The translations under genes were made by a program, and so were the position numbers. A stretch of DNA of 64,000 nucleotides from JBOHUC01 sp050733935 (GTDB taxonomy: Bacteria > Eisenbacteria > RBG-16-71-46 > DASYSL01): the NCBI GenBank assembly GCA_050733935.1, contig JBOHUC010000024.1, forward strand, positions 11,437-75,436. The letters run 5' to 3'. Below the pieces are notes generated by a model, which was not told the DNA's origin, made no database searches, and was given only the letters and a program-made list of their open reading frames with translations. Shown here in pieces: positions 35,088 through 42,705 of the stretch (position 1 is the first letter of the stretch; each line of letters starts with the position of its first letter).

Positions 35088-35443
35088 TCCTGCTCGGGAG
35101 CGTTGCAGGATCCAGAAGCTGGCGACCCGGGTGCAGGGTCGCCGTGACCGGGACTGCGCGCAGGTTCGATGGCCGGTCCGGCCGCGGGACCGACAGGAAC
35201 CGGAGCGATCATCGGGGGTCGGGGCGGCGGATTGTGGCGCTTTGCGCTCTCCCAGTATCCGCGCACGAGCTCGCTGATGCCATCGAGGCCGTCGAACATG
35301 GCGCGCGTGAGCCAGAGGCCGATGCGCGCGGCATCGTACGGATTGGCGGTGAACGCCGGGAGCGGGACGATCGGATGTGCCGGCGCGGAGCGCGGCACGA
35401 GGACGAGTCCGATCGAGAGAAGAACGAACGCGAGAGATCGCAT
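35084..35443 (-). CDS. Small secreted protein A with Pro-rich tail
   Basis: 119 aa, first of the four-gene set. Signal peptide MRSLAFVLLSIGLVLVPRSAPA. The mature part has a helix (RIGLWLTRAMFDGLDGISEL) and then a Pro/Ala/Gly-rich tail (HNPPPRPPMIAPVPVGPAAG) with one Cys near the end. No family is recognised. The 249-bp gap to the arginase gene upstream on the same strand should hold the operon promoter. Confidence 0.65.
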   Translation of the reverse strand: MRSLAFVLLSIGLVLVPRSAPAHPIVPLPAFTANPYDAARIGLWLTRAMFDGLDGISELVRGYWESAKRHNPPPRPPMIAPVPVGPAAGPAIEPARSPGHGDPAPGSPASGSCNAPEQE

Positions 35444-35691
35444 GCGACCTCACGGCGGGAGCGGGCCCGGGGGCTCCCTTGGATCGACTGCGCCGGGGCC
35501 GCGCGAATCACGCGGAACGCAAGCCGGGTGCCAGAAGGCAGACAGGCTCGAGTCGGCCACGCCCTGGCAGCGACACGCTCGCGTCCAACGAGTTAGGGAC
35601 GAATCGTCTTCTGCAGACGCCCGAGACGCGCCGCAACTTCGCCGAACGAGGGACGCACGGCGTCGAGCGCTCGACGAATCGGCGGGTTAGA

Positions 35692-36627
35692 TCAGAGGAT
35701 TCGCTTCCCGAGGGCAGACAGAAGGAGCTCGACGGCCAGATTGGCCGTCTGGTTGTGCTCGTCGAGCACCGGATTCACTTCCATGAGATCGAAGGCCATG
35801 AGGCGGCTCGAATCCGACACCATCTCCATCGCAAGATGGGCCTCGCGATACGTGATGCCGCCGGGCACGGTCGTCCCGGTGCCCGGAGCGAACGACGGAT
35901 CGATGCAGTCCATGTCGAACGAGACATGAAGTCCGCCCGTTCCGTTGAGCGCGATCGCGAGCGCCTCCTCCATCACGGCCCGCATGCCCCGTTCGTCGAT
36001 CTGGCGCATCGTGAACACGTGCACGCCAACCTGCTCGATGTTGCGCTTTTCACCCAGGTCGATCGAACGCGGGCCCACGAGCACGGCATTCTTCGGATGC
36101 ACCTTGGGCTTGAAGCCCGCGATCTCGGTCATGTCCCGGTCGCCGAGCCCGACGGCGATCGCGAGCGCCATGCCGTGGATGTTCCCCGACGGAGTCGTCT
36201 CCGGCGTGTTCATGTCGCCGTGCGCGTCGAACCAGATGAGGCCCATCGTCTCGTCGCGCTTCCTGAGATACGCGCCCAGGCCCGACGTCGAGCCGATCGC
36301 AACCGAGTGATCCCCGCCCAGGACGACGGGCAGGCACCCGTCGTCGAGCGACTGCTCGACTGCGATCGAAAGCTCGCGGCAGGTCTCGAGGATCGGCGCC
36401 TTGTACTTGAGCTTCGAGTCCCCGTGCTCCTGCTGCTCAGGAAGCTTGACGCGCACGTCGCCGAAATCCTCGACCGTGTATCCGAGCGCGCGCAGCCGGC
36501 TCCCGAGCTCGGCCACCCGCAGGGCCGAAGGGCCCATGTCCACGCCCCGCCGTCCGGCGCCCAGATCCATCGGGGCGCCGACCAGGCGGATGCGCTTGCT
36601 CGCGAGCACGCTCGGTACCGTCGACAT
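35692..36627 (-). CDS. rocF: Arginase
   Basis: 311 aa. Ureohydrolase that splits arginine to ornithine and urea at a two-manganese site. All metal ligands are present: His in GGDHSVAIG, Asp-His-Asp in WFDAHGDMNTPE, and two Asp in SFDMDCIDPSFAPG. GRRGVDMGPSALR and GGITYREAHLAMEM are arginase-specific (agmatinases differ), and length is that of RocF. Monocistronic; a role in arginine nitrogen use fits the glutamate dehydrogenase elsewhere in the window. Confidence 0.95.
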   Translation of the reverse strand: MSTVPSVLASKRIRLVGAPMDLGAGRRGVDMGPSALRVAELGSRLRALGYTVEDFGDVRVKLPEQQEHGDSKLKYKAPILETCRELSIAVEQSLDDGCLPVVLGGDHSVAIGSTSGLGAYLRKRDETMGLIWFDAHGDMNTPETTPSGNIHGMALAIAVGLGDRDMTEIAGFKPKVHPKNAVLVGPRSIDLGEKRNIEQVGVHVFTMRQIDERGMRAVMEEALAIALNGTGGLHVSFDMDCIDPSFAPGTGTTVPGGITYREAHLAMEMVSDSSRLMAFDLMEVNPVLDEHNQTANLAVELLLSALGKRIL

Positions 36628-36749
36628 AGTTACAAGTCCTTGGCTTGAGTGAAGTTGACGGGGCCCGTCCGGGCCGTCTCAAGGTCGAGTCTAGCCCACG
36701 GCCCGGGTGCGCTCAACCTCAGGGAAGGGCCAACATTCCGGGTTGTGCC
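36628..36749. other. Intergenic spacer between arginase start and the structured RNA
   Basis: No gene is seen. It should hold the arginase promoter (minus) and the promoter of the structured RNA (plus). It includes a GC-rich palindromic stretch GCCCACGGCCCGGGTGC. No convincing -35/-10 pair could be picked out. Confidence 0.4.
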
Positions 36750-36887
36750 GCGGGGATTCGAGGCGTAGCGTTTCTGTCGCTTCCGATGGCCCCGTTCGGC
36801 AAGCGCCGATGGGGCAAATGCCCGGGCGTGAAGACCCGGGCAAAGCGGGCCGATCCCGCCGGCGGTCACGCCGACGAGATCCCCCGC
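36750..36887 (+). ncRNA. Candidate structured leader RNA (riboswitch-like) upstream of tldD
   Basis: GCGGGGAT (36750-36757) pairs with ATCCCC-C-GC (36879-36887, one bulge) to close a multi-branched fold. Inside are GCCCC-CGGC/GCCG-GGGGC (about 36789-36815), TGCCCGGG/CCCGGGCA (36819-36826 and 36835-36842) with loop CGTGAAGA, GCGGG/CCCGC (36845-36849 and 36855-36859) and CGGCG/CGCCG. Single-stranded GGCAAAT and CAAAGC flank the second hairpin, faintly recalling class I c-di-GMP riboswitches, but the match is incomplete. A strong terminator follows 9 bases later. Confidence 0.5.
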
Positions 36888-36895
36888 AAACCAAG

Positions 36896-36933
36896 GCCCG
36901 CCGCGGATCCGCCGCGGCGGGCTCGTTTTTTTT
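36896..36933 (+). terminator. Strong rho-independent terminator after the structured RNA
   Basis: GCCCGCCGCGG (36896-36906) pairs perfectly with CCGCGGCGGGC (36912-36922), followed after TCG by eight T. It ends a plus-strand transcript about 130-165 bases before the tldD start, so it either attenuates tldDE or ends an independent small RNA. Confidence 0.9.
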
Positions 36934-37099
36934 CCATTCCCTGACAGCATCGCGCGCGCCGTCGTTGCCAACGCCGTTGTGCATCACGCAAAGTCGTGCG
37001 CGCAGTGACATCCCCCAAGTTCGCCGCTCGCGCCCACGTTCTCGCCCGCGCGACACGTCCTAAGAGATGCGATTCCCGCGGGCCGGGGAGTTCCGATCC

Positions 37100-38683
37100 A
37101 TGATGCATCCCGACGGAATGCACTTTCATCACGGTCCCAGGGAGATCGACACCGGCGTCACACGCCGGGATTTCCTGCGCGGCAGTCTGGCCCTGGGCGC
37201 CGGCATCGTCGTGTCCCGCCTCGCGCTCGACGCGTGGGAACCGGTGCTTGCACAGGCGGCGGAATCCCAGCTCCCGCCGGTCACGTCGTTCCTCAAGCAG
37301 GATCAGGTCCAGGAGCTGCTCAAGATCGCGCTCTCGAAGGGCGCCGAGTTCGCGGAAGTGTACGGCGAGTACACGATCAACACCGCGTTCGTCCTCGACG
37401 AGAACGAGCTTCGCCAGGCGCAGTACGGAATTCTCTCCGGCGTCGGCGTGCGCGTGCTGTCGGGCGAGGTGACCGGTTACGCGTACGCGGACGATTACGA
37501 GATGGCGAGTCTCCGCGAAGCCGCGCGCGTCGCGGCCTCGGCAGCAGCGTCCGGAGCAGCCGGAAAGCCCAAGGCGTTCGCCGTCTCGCCCGCGAAGTCG
37601 CCGTTCGTGCTTCAGCGCCCGGCTCCGCTCTTCACGACCGAGATCGGGAAGATCGAGCGTTGCCAGCGCGCGAACCAGGCCGCGCGCGCGAAGGACCCGC
37701 GCATCAAGCAGGTTCAGGTGACGATGGCGGACACCGCGAAGGCGATCCTGGTCGCAAACTCCGAAGGCCTCTGGGCCGAGGACCGGCAATTCATCTCGAG
37801 CCTCGTGTGCGTCCCGACCGCGATCGACGGCACGAACCGCCAGACCGGCATCTCGATCGGCGGCGGCGCGGTCGAGCTCGACTACTTCGAGACGAATACG
37901 CCCGAGATGATCGCGAACGACGCCGCGGACACGGCGATCGCGCTCCTCGGAGCCGTGGACGCGAAGGCCGGCAGCTATCCCGTCATCATCAACAAGGGCT
38001 GGGGCGGCGTGCTCGTCCACGAGTGCTTCGGGCATTCGCTCGAGGGCGACGGCATCCGCAAGAAGACCTCGATCCGCGAGAAGCAGTTCGGCCAGAAGGT
38101 GTGCGCCGACATCGTGGACATCTACGACGACTCGACGGTTCCGAACTGCCGCGGCTCGTTCAAGGTGGACGACGAGGGAACGCCCTCCCAGAAGTCGCAC
38201 GTGGTCGAGAAGGGCATCCTCAAGGGCTACCTGTGGGACCGCCTCAACGCCAAGCTCACCGGCAACGTGAGCAGCGGGAACGGGCGGCGGAACAGCTACC
38301 GCGACTACCCGATCCCGCGCATGACGAACACGTACATTGGGGGCGGAACGAGCGATCCGCAGGCTCTCCTCGGATCGGTCAAGAACGGGCTCTTCTGCAA
38401 GTCGCTCGGCGGCGGCTCCGTGAATCCGGCGGACGGCAACTTCTCGTTCGTCGTCCAGGAGGCGTACCTGATCGAAGGCGGAAAGATCACGAGCGCGGTC
38501 AAGGGTGCGACCCTCACCGGGAACGCCGCCGACGCGATGCTGCGCGTCGAAGGCCTCGGAAACGATCTCAAGATCGACACCACGCGCGGCACGTGCGGCA
38601 AGGACGGGCAATTCAAGCCCGTCGGCGTCGGCCAGCCGACCGTCCTCTTCTCCGAGATGACTGTGGGAGGGACCCGTGCCTGA
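37100..38683 (+). CDS. tldD: TldD-family metalloprotease subunit with Tat signal
   Basis: 527 aa from the ATG at 37100 (GGGGAG nine bases upstream); an in-frame ATG at 37067 would add 11 residues. A twin-arginine signal (VTRRDFLRGSLALGAGIVVS) precedes the TldD body, which cytosolic TldD proteins lack. The zinc-binding HExxxH motif is intact as HECFGHSLEGD. LYFETN-like ELDYFETNTPEMI, DDEGTPSQKSHVVEKG and RNSYRDYPIPRMTN are family blocks. TldD/TldE form a heterodimer that trims flexible peptides. Here the complex may act outside the membrane. Overlaps tldE by 8 bp. Confidence 0.93.
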   Translation: MMHPDGMHFHHGPREIDTGVTRRDFLRGSLALGAGIVVSRLALDAWEPVLAQAAESQLPPVTSFLKQDQVQELLKIALSKGAEFAEVYGEYTINTAFVLDENELRQAQYGILSGVGVRVLSGEVTGYAYADDYEMASLREAARVAASAAASGAAGKPKAFAVSPAKSPFVLQRPAPLFTTEIGKIERCQRANQAARAKDPRIKQVQVTMADTAKAILVANSEGLWAEDRQFISSLVCVPTAIDGTNRQTGISIGGGAVELDYFETNTPEMIANDAADTAIALLGAVDAKAGSYPVIINKGWGGVLVHECFGHSLEGDGIRKKTSIREKQFGQKVCADIVDIYDDSTVPNCRGSFKVDDEGTPSQKSHVVEKGILKGYLWDRLNAKLTGNVSSGNGRRNSYRDYPIPRMTNTYIGGGTSDPQALLGSVKNGLFCKSLGGGSVNPADGNFSFVVQEAYLIEGGKITSAVKGATLTGNAADAMLRVEGLGNDLKIDTTRGTCGKDGQFKPVGVGQPTVLFSEMTVGGTRA

Positions 38684-40058
38684 CACTTCGAAATCCCAGG
38701 TCCCGCTCAAGCAGGCGGCCGAGATGGCCGTGTCGTTTGCCACGAAGGCGGGTGCGGCCGAGGCGGACGCGCTCATCGAGTCGGGAAGCCAGTACACGGT
38801 CAACGTGCACGGCGGAGGCATCGAGCAATTGAAGCAGGCGCAGACGCGCGGGCTCGGGCTGCGCGTGTTCGTGGATCACAAGCTCGGCTTCGTCTACACG
38901 TCCGATCTCAGGCCCGATGCGCTCAAGGACATCGCGGAGAAGGCCGTGGCGCTCGCGAAGAAGAGCCAGCCCGACGAGTTCGCCGGGCTCCCCGGCCAAC
39001 CGCCCGGCATGCTCGCGAACGCGGACGCGCTCGAGTTGTTCGATCCCGCGGTCGATTCGCTCTCGCCCGAGAAGAAGATCGCGATGGCGAAGGACCTCGA
39101 GAAGGCCGCGCTCGCGTACGACAAGCGGATCACGCGCTGCGACGGCTGTTCGCTTCAGACCGGGATCGGCGAGACGTTCTTCGCGAGCTCGGCCGGAGCG
39201 CCGATCTCCTACCGCGCGACCTTCATCGGCATGTTCGTCAATCCCCTGGCCGATGACGGCGCACGCCAGCAGTCCGGCAACTACGGCGAGTTTCAGCGCC
39301 GGATCGGGCTCCTCGGGAGCCCCGAGTCGATTGCGAAGGAAGCCGGACGTCGGGCCGTCGAGCGCATCGGAGCGCGCGGCGTGCCGACACAGAAGGTGCC
39401 CGTCGTCCTGCACCCGGACATCGCGGGCAACTGGTTCCAGAACATGTTCAATGCGTTCTCGGGCGAGCAGGCGTTCAAGAAGATCAGCTACCTGACCGAG
39501 AAGGTCGGCCAGCCGATCGCCTCCGAGCTCGTCACGATCGTCGACGACGGCACGATGAAAGCCGGCGTCGGCACCGCACCGTTCGACGGCGACGGCCTTC
39601 CCACACAGAAGAACCTCCTGGTCGACAAGGGCGTGATGAAGATGTTCGCCTACAACGCGTACTGGGGCCGGAAGGCGAAGGTGAAGAGCACCGGGAACGC
39701 GGGGCGCGGCTACCAGAACACGCCGCAGATCGGCAGCAAGAACCTGTATCTCGCGGCCGGAACGTCGAAGCTCGCGGACATCTTCAAGTCCGTCGAGCGC
39801 GGCTTCTACATGGTCGACCAGGGCGCGTTCGGCTACAACCAGACGACCGGCGCGTATTCGTATCAGGCCGCCGGATTCTGGATCGAGAACGGCGCGAAGG
39901 CGTTTCCCGTGCAGGAGATCACGGTCGCCTCGACGACGCTCGAGATGCTCAAGAACATCGTCATGGTGGGTGACGACCTCGTGTTCAACGGCAACGTGAA
40001 CTCGCCGACGATCAAGATCGCCGAGATGACGGTGTCGGGTCGGGAGAGCGCGGGCTAG
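38676..40058 (+). CDS. tldE: TldE/PmbA-family protease subunit
   Basis: 460 aa from a GTG at 38676 inside the end of tldD. This is the non-catalytic TldE subunit: GAAEADALIESGSQYTVNVH, RGLGLRVFVDHKLGFVYTSD, PVVLHPDIAGNWFQNMFNAF, TIVDDGTMKAGVGTAPFDGD and NYxxTT-like NQTTGAYSYQAAGFWIENG. It has no HExxxH and no signal peptide of its own; if the partner is exported by Tat, TldE would have to travel bound to it. A terminator closes the operon. Confidence 0.94.
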   Translation: MPDTSKSQVPLKQAAEMAVSFATKAGAAEADALIESGSQYTVNVHGGGIEQLKQAQTRGLGLRVFVDHKLGFVYTSDLRPDALKDIAEKAVALAKKSQPDEFAGLPGQPPGMLANADALELFDPAVDSLSPEKKIAMAKDLEKAALAYDKRITRCDGCSLQTGIGETFFASSAGAPISYRATFIGMFVNPLADDGARQQSGNYGEFQRRIGLLGSPESIAKEAGRRAVERIGARGVPTQKVPVVLHPDIAGNWFQNMFNAFSGEQAFKKISYLTEKVGQPIASELVTIVDDGTMKAGVGTAPFDGDGLPTQKNLLVDKGVMKMFAYNAYWGRKAKVKSTGNAGRGYQNTPQIGSKNLYLAAGTSKLADIFKSVERGFYMVDQGAFGYNQTTGAYSYQAAGFWIENGAKAFPVQEITVASTTLEMLKNIVMVGDDLVFNGNVNSPTIKIAEMTVSGRESAG

Positions 40059-40081
40059 GGGCACACGCGGACGAAATGACT

Positions 40082-40133
40082 CGGGCGCCTTCTCCGGCGG
40101 ACGATTTGCCGGAACGGGCGCCCGCTTCTTTTT
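40082..40133 (+). terminator. Rho-independent terminator of tldDE
   Basis: CGGGCGCC (40082-40089) pairs with GGCGCCCG (40117-40124), with an inner CCGGC/GCCGG stem, followed by CTTCTTTTT. It lies 24 bp after the tldE stop and before the convergent glycosyltransferase end. Confidence 0.88.
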
Positions 40134-40142
40134 GTCCGCTTC

Positions 40143-41699
40143 TCAGTTGTAGTGCTTGAGGCGCGGCCACGCACCCCGGAGATCGACACGCGGCTTCCGC
40201 GCAATCGAGACATCGAGCCCGCGCTCGTAGGGCATCGACCACCGGGATTGGGTCTGGCCGACGATCTCGATGTCCTCGAAGAGCTCCGCGTTGTCCTCAC
40301 GGTCTCCGCCGATGATGATGAGCACGTCACATTCGCCCTCGCCGGGGCCCCACAGCCAGTAGCTGTTGTGACCGCTCAACGCGTGCGGCAGCCCGAGCCG
40401 TCGGCCGAGCACGTCGATCGCTCCCGCCTCCCCGTAGTTCTGGCCGAAGATCCGGCAGCGAACCTGCTCCTCGGGCGTGAGGCGCCGGTACGCTTCGGCC
40501 ACGAGTGCCGTCATCTCCTCCCAGCCGAACATGTCCGCGAAGTGCTGCGGGAGCGCGCCCATTTCGTGACGCTCCTCCGTCCGCGGAGCGAGCCCAAGAG
40601 CCGCCTGGTAGCGCACGTAGGTCTCGGCCGGAAGGAGCGGGAGCGCGAGCGGCGCGCTCAGAACGCCACCGGCGACGACGAGCACGACCGCCATCGCACG
40701 CAGCACGACGCGCGCGTGCGTGCGCGTCCAGCGCTCGATCGCGATACCACCGAGCGCGAGCAGGCCGCAGTAGGCGGGAGCCAGGTACGAGGCCCGCGCG
40801 CTCCCGGCCACGAGCAGGAGCGCGAGAACGGCGAGATAGAGCCCGACGAGAATGCGCCCCTTGCCCGAGTCGCGCGAGAACGCGCCATACAGGATGCCTG
40901 CAATCCAGACGGGCACTGCGCCGACGTTCATGTAGAGGATCTGGTCCCCCAGGAATCCGATCACCGTCGGCCGGACCATCTTATGGGAAGCGGCGTTTCG
41001 CATGAACTCGAGCGTCGGCCAGCCGTGGCCGATCTGCCAGACGACGTGCGGCAGGAAGAAGAGCCCCGCAAGGCCGATCGCAACCCACGGCCAGGGCCCG
41101 CGCAGGACGCGTCGGTAGGGCGTGAGGAGGAGGCCGGCCCCGAGGCCCCCGAGAAACCAGATCATGCTGATCTTGTTGAGAAGGCCGAGACCGCACACGA
41201 TCCCGAGGAGGATCCACTCGCGTTTCCGATCCGCGGCGAGGGCGCGCAGGACGAGCCACGTCGCGAGGGGCCAGAACAGGAGCTCGAACGCGTTCATCGA
41301 GTAGTAGCGGCCCGTGCCCAGGAAGACCGGTGAGAGGACCGCGGCCAGGGCGGCGAGCCCCAGCGCGAAGCCCCTCCCGCCCAGCTCGCGCGCGATCAGG
41401 CCCGTGAAAACGACCGTTGCGACGCCCGCGAGGGCGGGAACGATCCGAAGTGCCGGAAGCGAGTCTCCGAGGAGCGCGCGCACGACCGCGAGCACCGCGA
41501 TTGAAAATGGCGGGTGGTCGACGTAGCCCCAGTCCAGATGCTCGGTGCTCGCTAGGTAGTAGAGCTCGTCGCGGAAGTACCCGTACTGCCCGATCGCGGC
41601 CAGGTGGAGAAGGAGCTTCGCGGCCACGAGCGCGACCAGCACACCAATCGCGACTCTGGGAGTCTTGTGGTTTGCCGAATCAGGAGGGCGCTGGTTCAT
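40143..41699 (-). CDS. Glycosyltransferase family 39 (ArnT/PMT-like) membrane protein
   Basis: 518 aa, about eleven transmembrane helices. The first outer loop contains the family motif YFRDELYYLASTEHLDWGYV with the Asp-Glu pair and then DHPPFSIAVLAVVRALLG, the catalytic loop of GT39/ArnT transferases using polyprenyl-phosphate sugars. The C-terminal about 120 residues form a soluble periplasmic domain (ALPQHFADMFGWEEMTALV). It probably adds a sugar to lipid A, protein or another envelope acceptor. A BrkB-like gene ends 27 bp beyond its start on the same strand. Confidence 0.9.
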   Translation of the reverse strand: MNQRPPDSANHKTPRVAIGVLVALVAAKLLLHLAAIGQYGYFRDELYYLASTEHLDWGYVDHPPFSIAVLAVVRALLGDSLPALRIVPALAGVATVVFTGLIARELGGRGFALGLAALAAVLSPVFLGTGRYYSMNAFELLFWPLATWLVLRALAADRKREWILLGIVCGLGLLNKISMIWFLGGLGAGLLLTPYRRVLRGPWPWVAIGLAGLFFLPHVVWQIGHGWPTLEFMRNAASHKMVRPTVIGFLGDQILYMNVGAVPVWIAGILYGAFSRDSGKGRILVGLYLAVLALLLVAGSARASYLAPAYCGLLALGGIAIERWTRTHARVVLRAMAVVLVVAGGVLSAPLALPLLPAETYVRYQAALGLAPRTEERHEMGALPQHFADMFGWEEMTALVAEAYRRLTPEEQVRCRIFGQNYGEAGAIDVLGRRLGLPHALSGHNSYWLWGPGEGECDVLIIIGGDREDNAELFEDIEIVGQTQSRWSMPYERGLDVSIARKPRVDLRGAWPRLKHYN

Positions 41700-41726
41700 T
41701 CGTCCCTCGAAGTGGTTGGGAGGGCT

Positions 41727-42683
41727 CTACGCCGCGGGTGGAGACGCAGGCGGCGGGATCGCCGGCGGTGGAATCGCCGGAGTCACGTCCGCGGGCCGGG
41801 CCGCGGTGGCGGGCGCGGGCTTCGGCTTCCGCACGTGCGCCGCCGCCTCGAGATAGCGCCAGCGCACCTGACCGTTCAACTCGCCCCCGATCATGAACGC
41901 AAGGGCCGTGAGATAGAGCCACGTCATGAGCACCAGAAACGCGCCGAGGATCCCGTAGAGCTTGTCCATGCGGCCGTAGAGCGAGAGGTAGCGATCGAAC
42001 CCGTAGCCGATCGCGACCCACAGGAGCCCGAACAGGATCGCCCCCGGCACCGTCCAGCGCCAGTCGACGCGCGGGAGCGCCGGCGCGATCGAGTAGAGCG
42101 CCACGCCGACGCTCGTCGCAACCAGGAAGTACGCAGGCCAGCGCGCCCAGCCGAAGAGCCCGGGCAGGTCGACCGGCGTGGGCCAGCTCGCGATCCAGTT
42201 CTTCACCAGCGAGGATCCGACGAGCAGGATCTCGAACGCCGTGATGAGTCCGAATCCGACTGCGACCACGAGCACGATCGCAAGGAGCCTCCGGTACCAG
42301 AACGGACGGTACTCGGTGACGCGATACGCCCGGTTCAGCCCGCCCATGATGACGTCGAATCCGTTCGACGCGACCCACGTCACGCCGACGAGTCCGAGTC
42401 CGAGCACGGGGGCGGTCCCCCGCGAGAGGGCCGCACGCATCGAGGCGAGCGTCGCTTCGACGAGATCGCGCGTGTCACCGGGAGTTGCGCTTTCAATCAG
42501 GAGTCCGAGCGTCGAGAGAAATCCGGGGTTCGCTCCCAGGGCCGTGAGAAGCCCGATCAGAACGAACATGCCGGGGAACAGCGCGTAAATCCAGTGATAC
42601 GCGATCTGGGTCGCGAGCCCGTGGCAGTCGTGCTCGAAGATGCCCTTCACCGTTCCCGCGAGCGATTTCCGGAGGAGGGTCAT
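41727..42683 (-). CDS. YihY/BrkB-family membrane protein
   Basis: 318 aa. Six transmembrane helices with family blocks AYHWIYALFPGMFVLIGLL, LGLVGVTWVASNGFDVIMGG, LNRAYRVTEYRPFWYRRLLA, and YLSLYGRMDKLYGILGAFLV ending LAFMIGGELNGQVR. Formerly called ribonuclease BN by mistake; members are putative transporters or virulence factors. The C-terminal tail has a Pro/Ala repeat (AIPPPAIPPPASPPAA). It lies between the GT39 gene and the TPR gene, all minus strand. Confidence 0.93.
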   Translation of the reverse strand: MTLLRKSLAGTVKGIFEHDCHGLATQIAYHWIYALFPGMFVLIGLLTALGANPGFLSTLGLLIESATPGDTRDLVEATLASMRAALSRGTAPVLGLGLVGVTWVASNGFDVIMGGLNRAYRVTEYRPFWYRRLLAIVLVVAVGFGLITAFEILLVGSSLVKNWIASWPTPVDLPGLFGWARWPAYFLVATSVGVALYSIAPALPRVDWRWTVPGAILFGLLWVAIGYGFDRYLSLYGRMDKLYGILGAFLVLMTWLYLTALAFMIGGELNGQVRWRYLEAAAHVRKPKPAPATAARPADVTPAIPPPAIPPPASPPAA

Positions 42684-42705
42684 CGGAGAGCGCTCCCCGG
42701 GCCGG

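Noticed and set aside
36789..36887. Class I c-di-GMP riboswitch
   Set aside because: GGCAAAT and CAAAGC flank a hairpin as in that class, but the GAAA tetraloop and the 3' receptor region are not matched, so it is listed only as an unassigned structured RNA.
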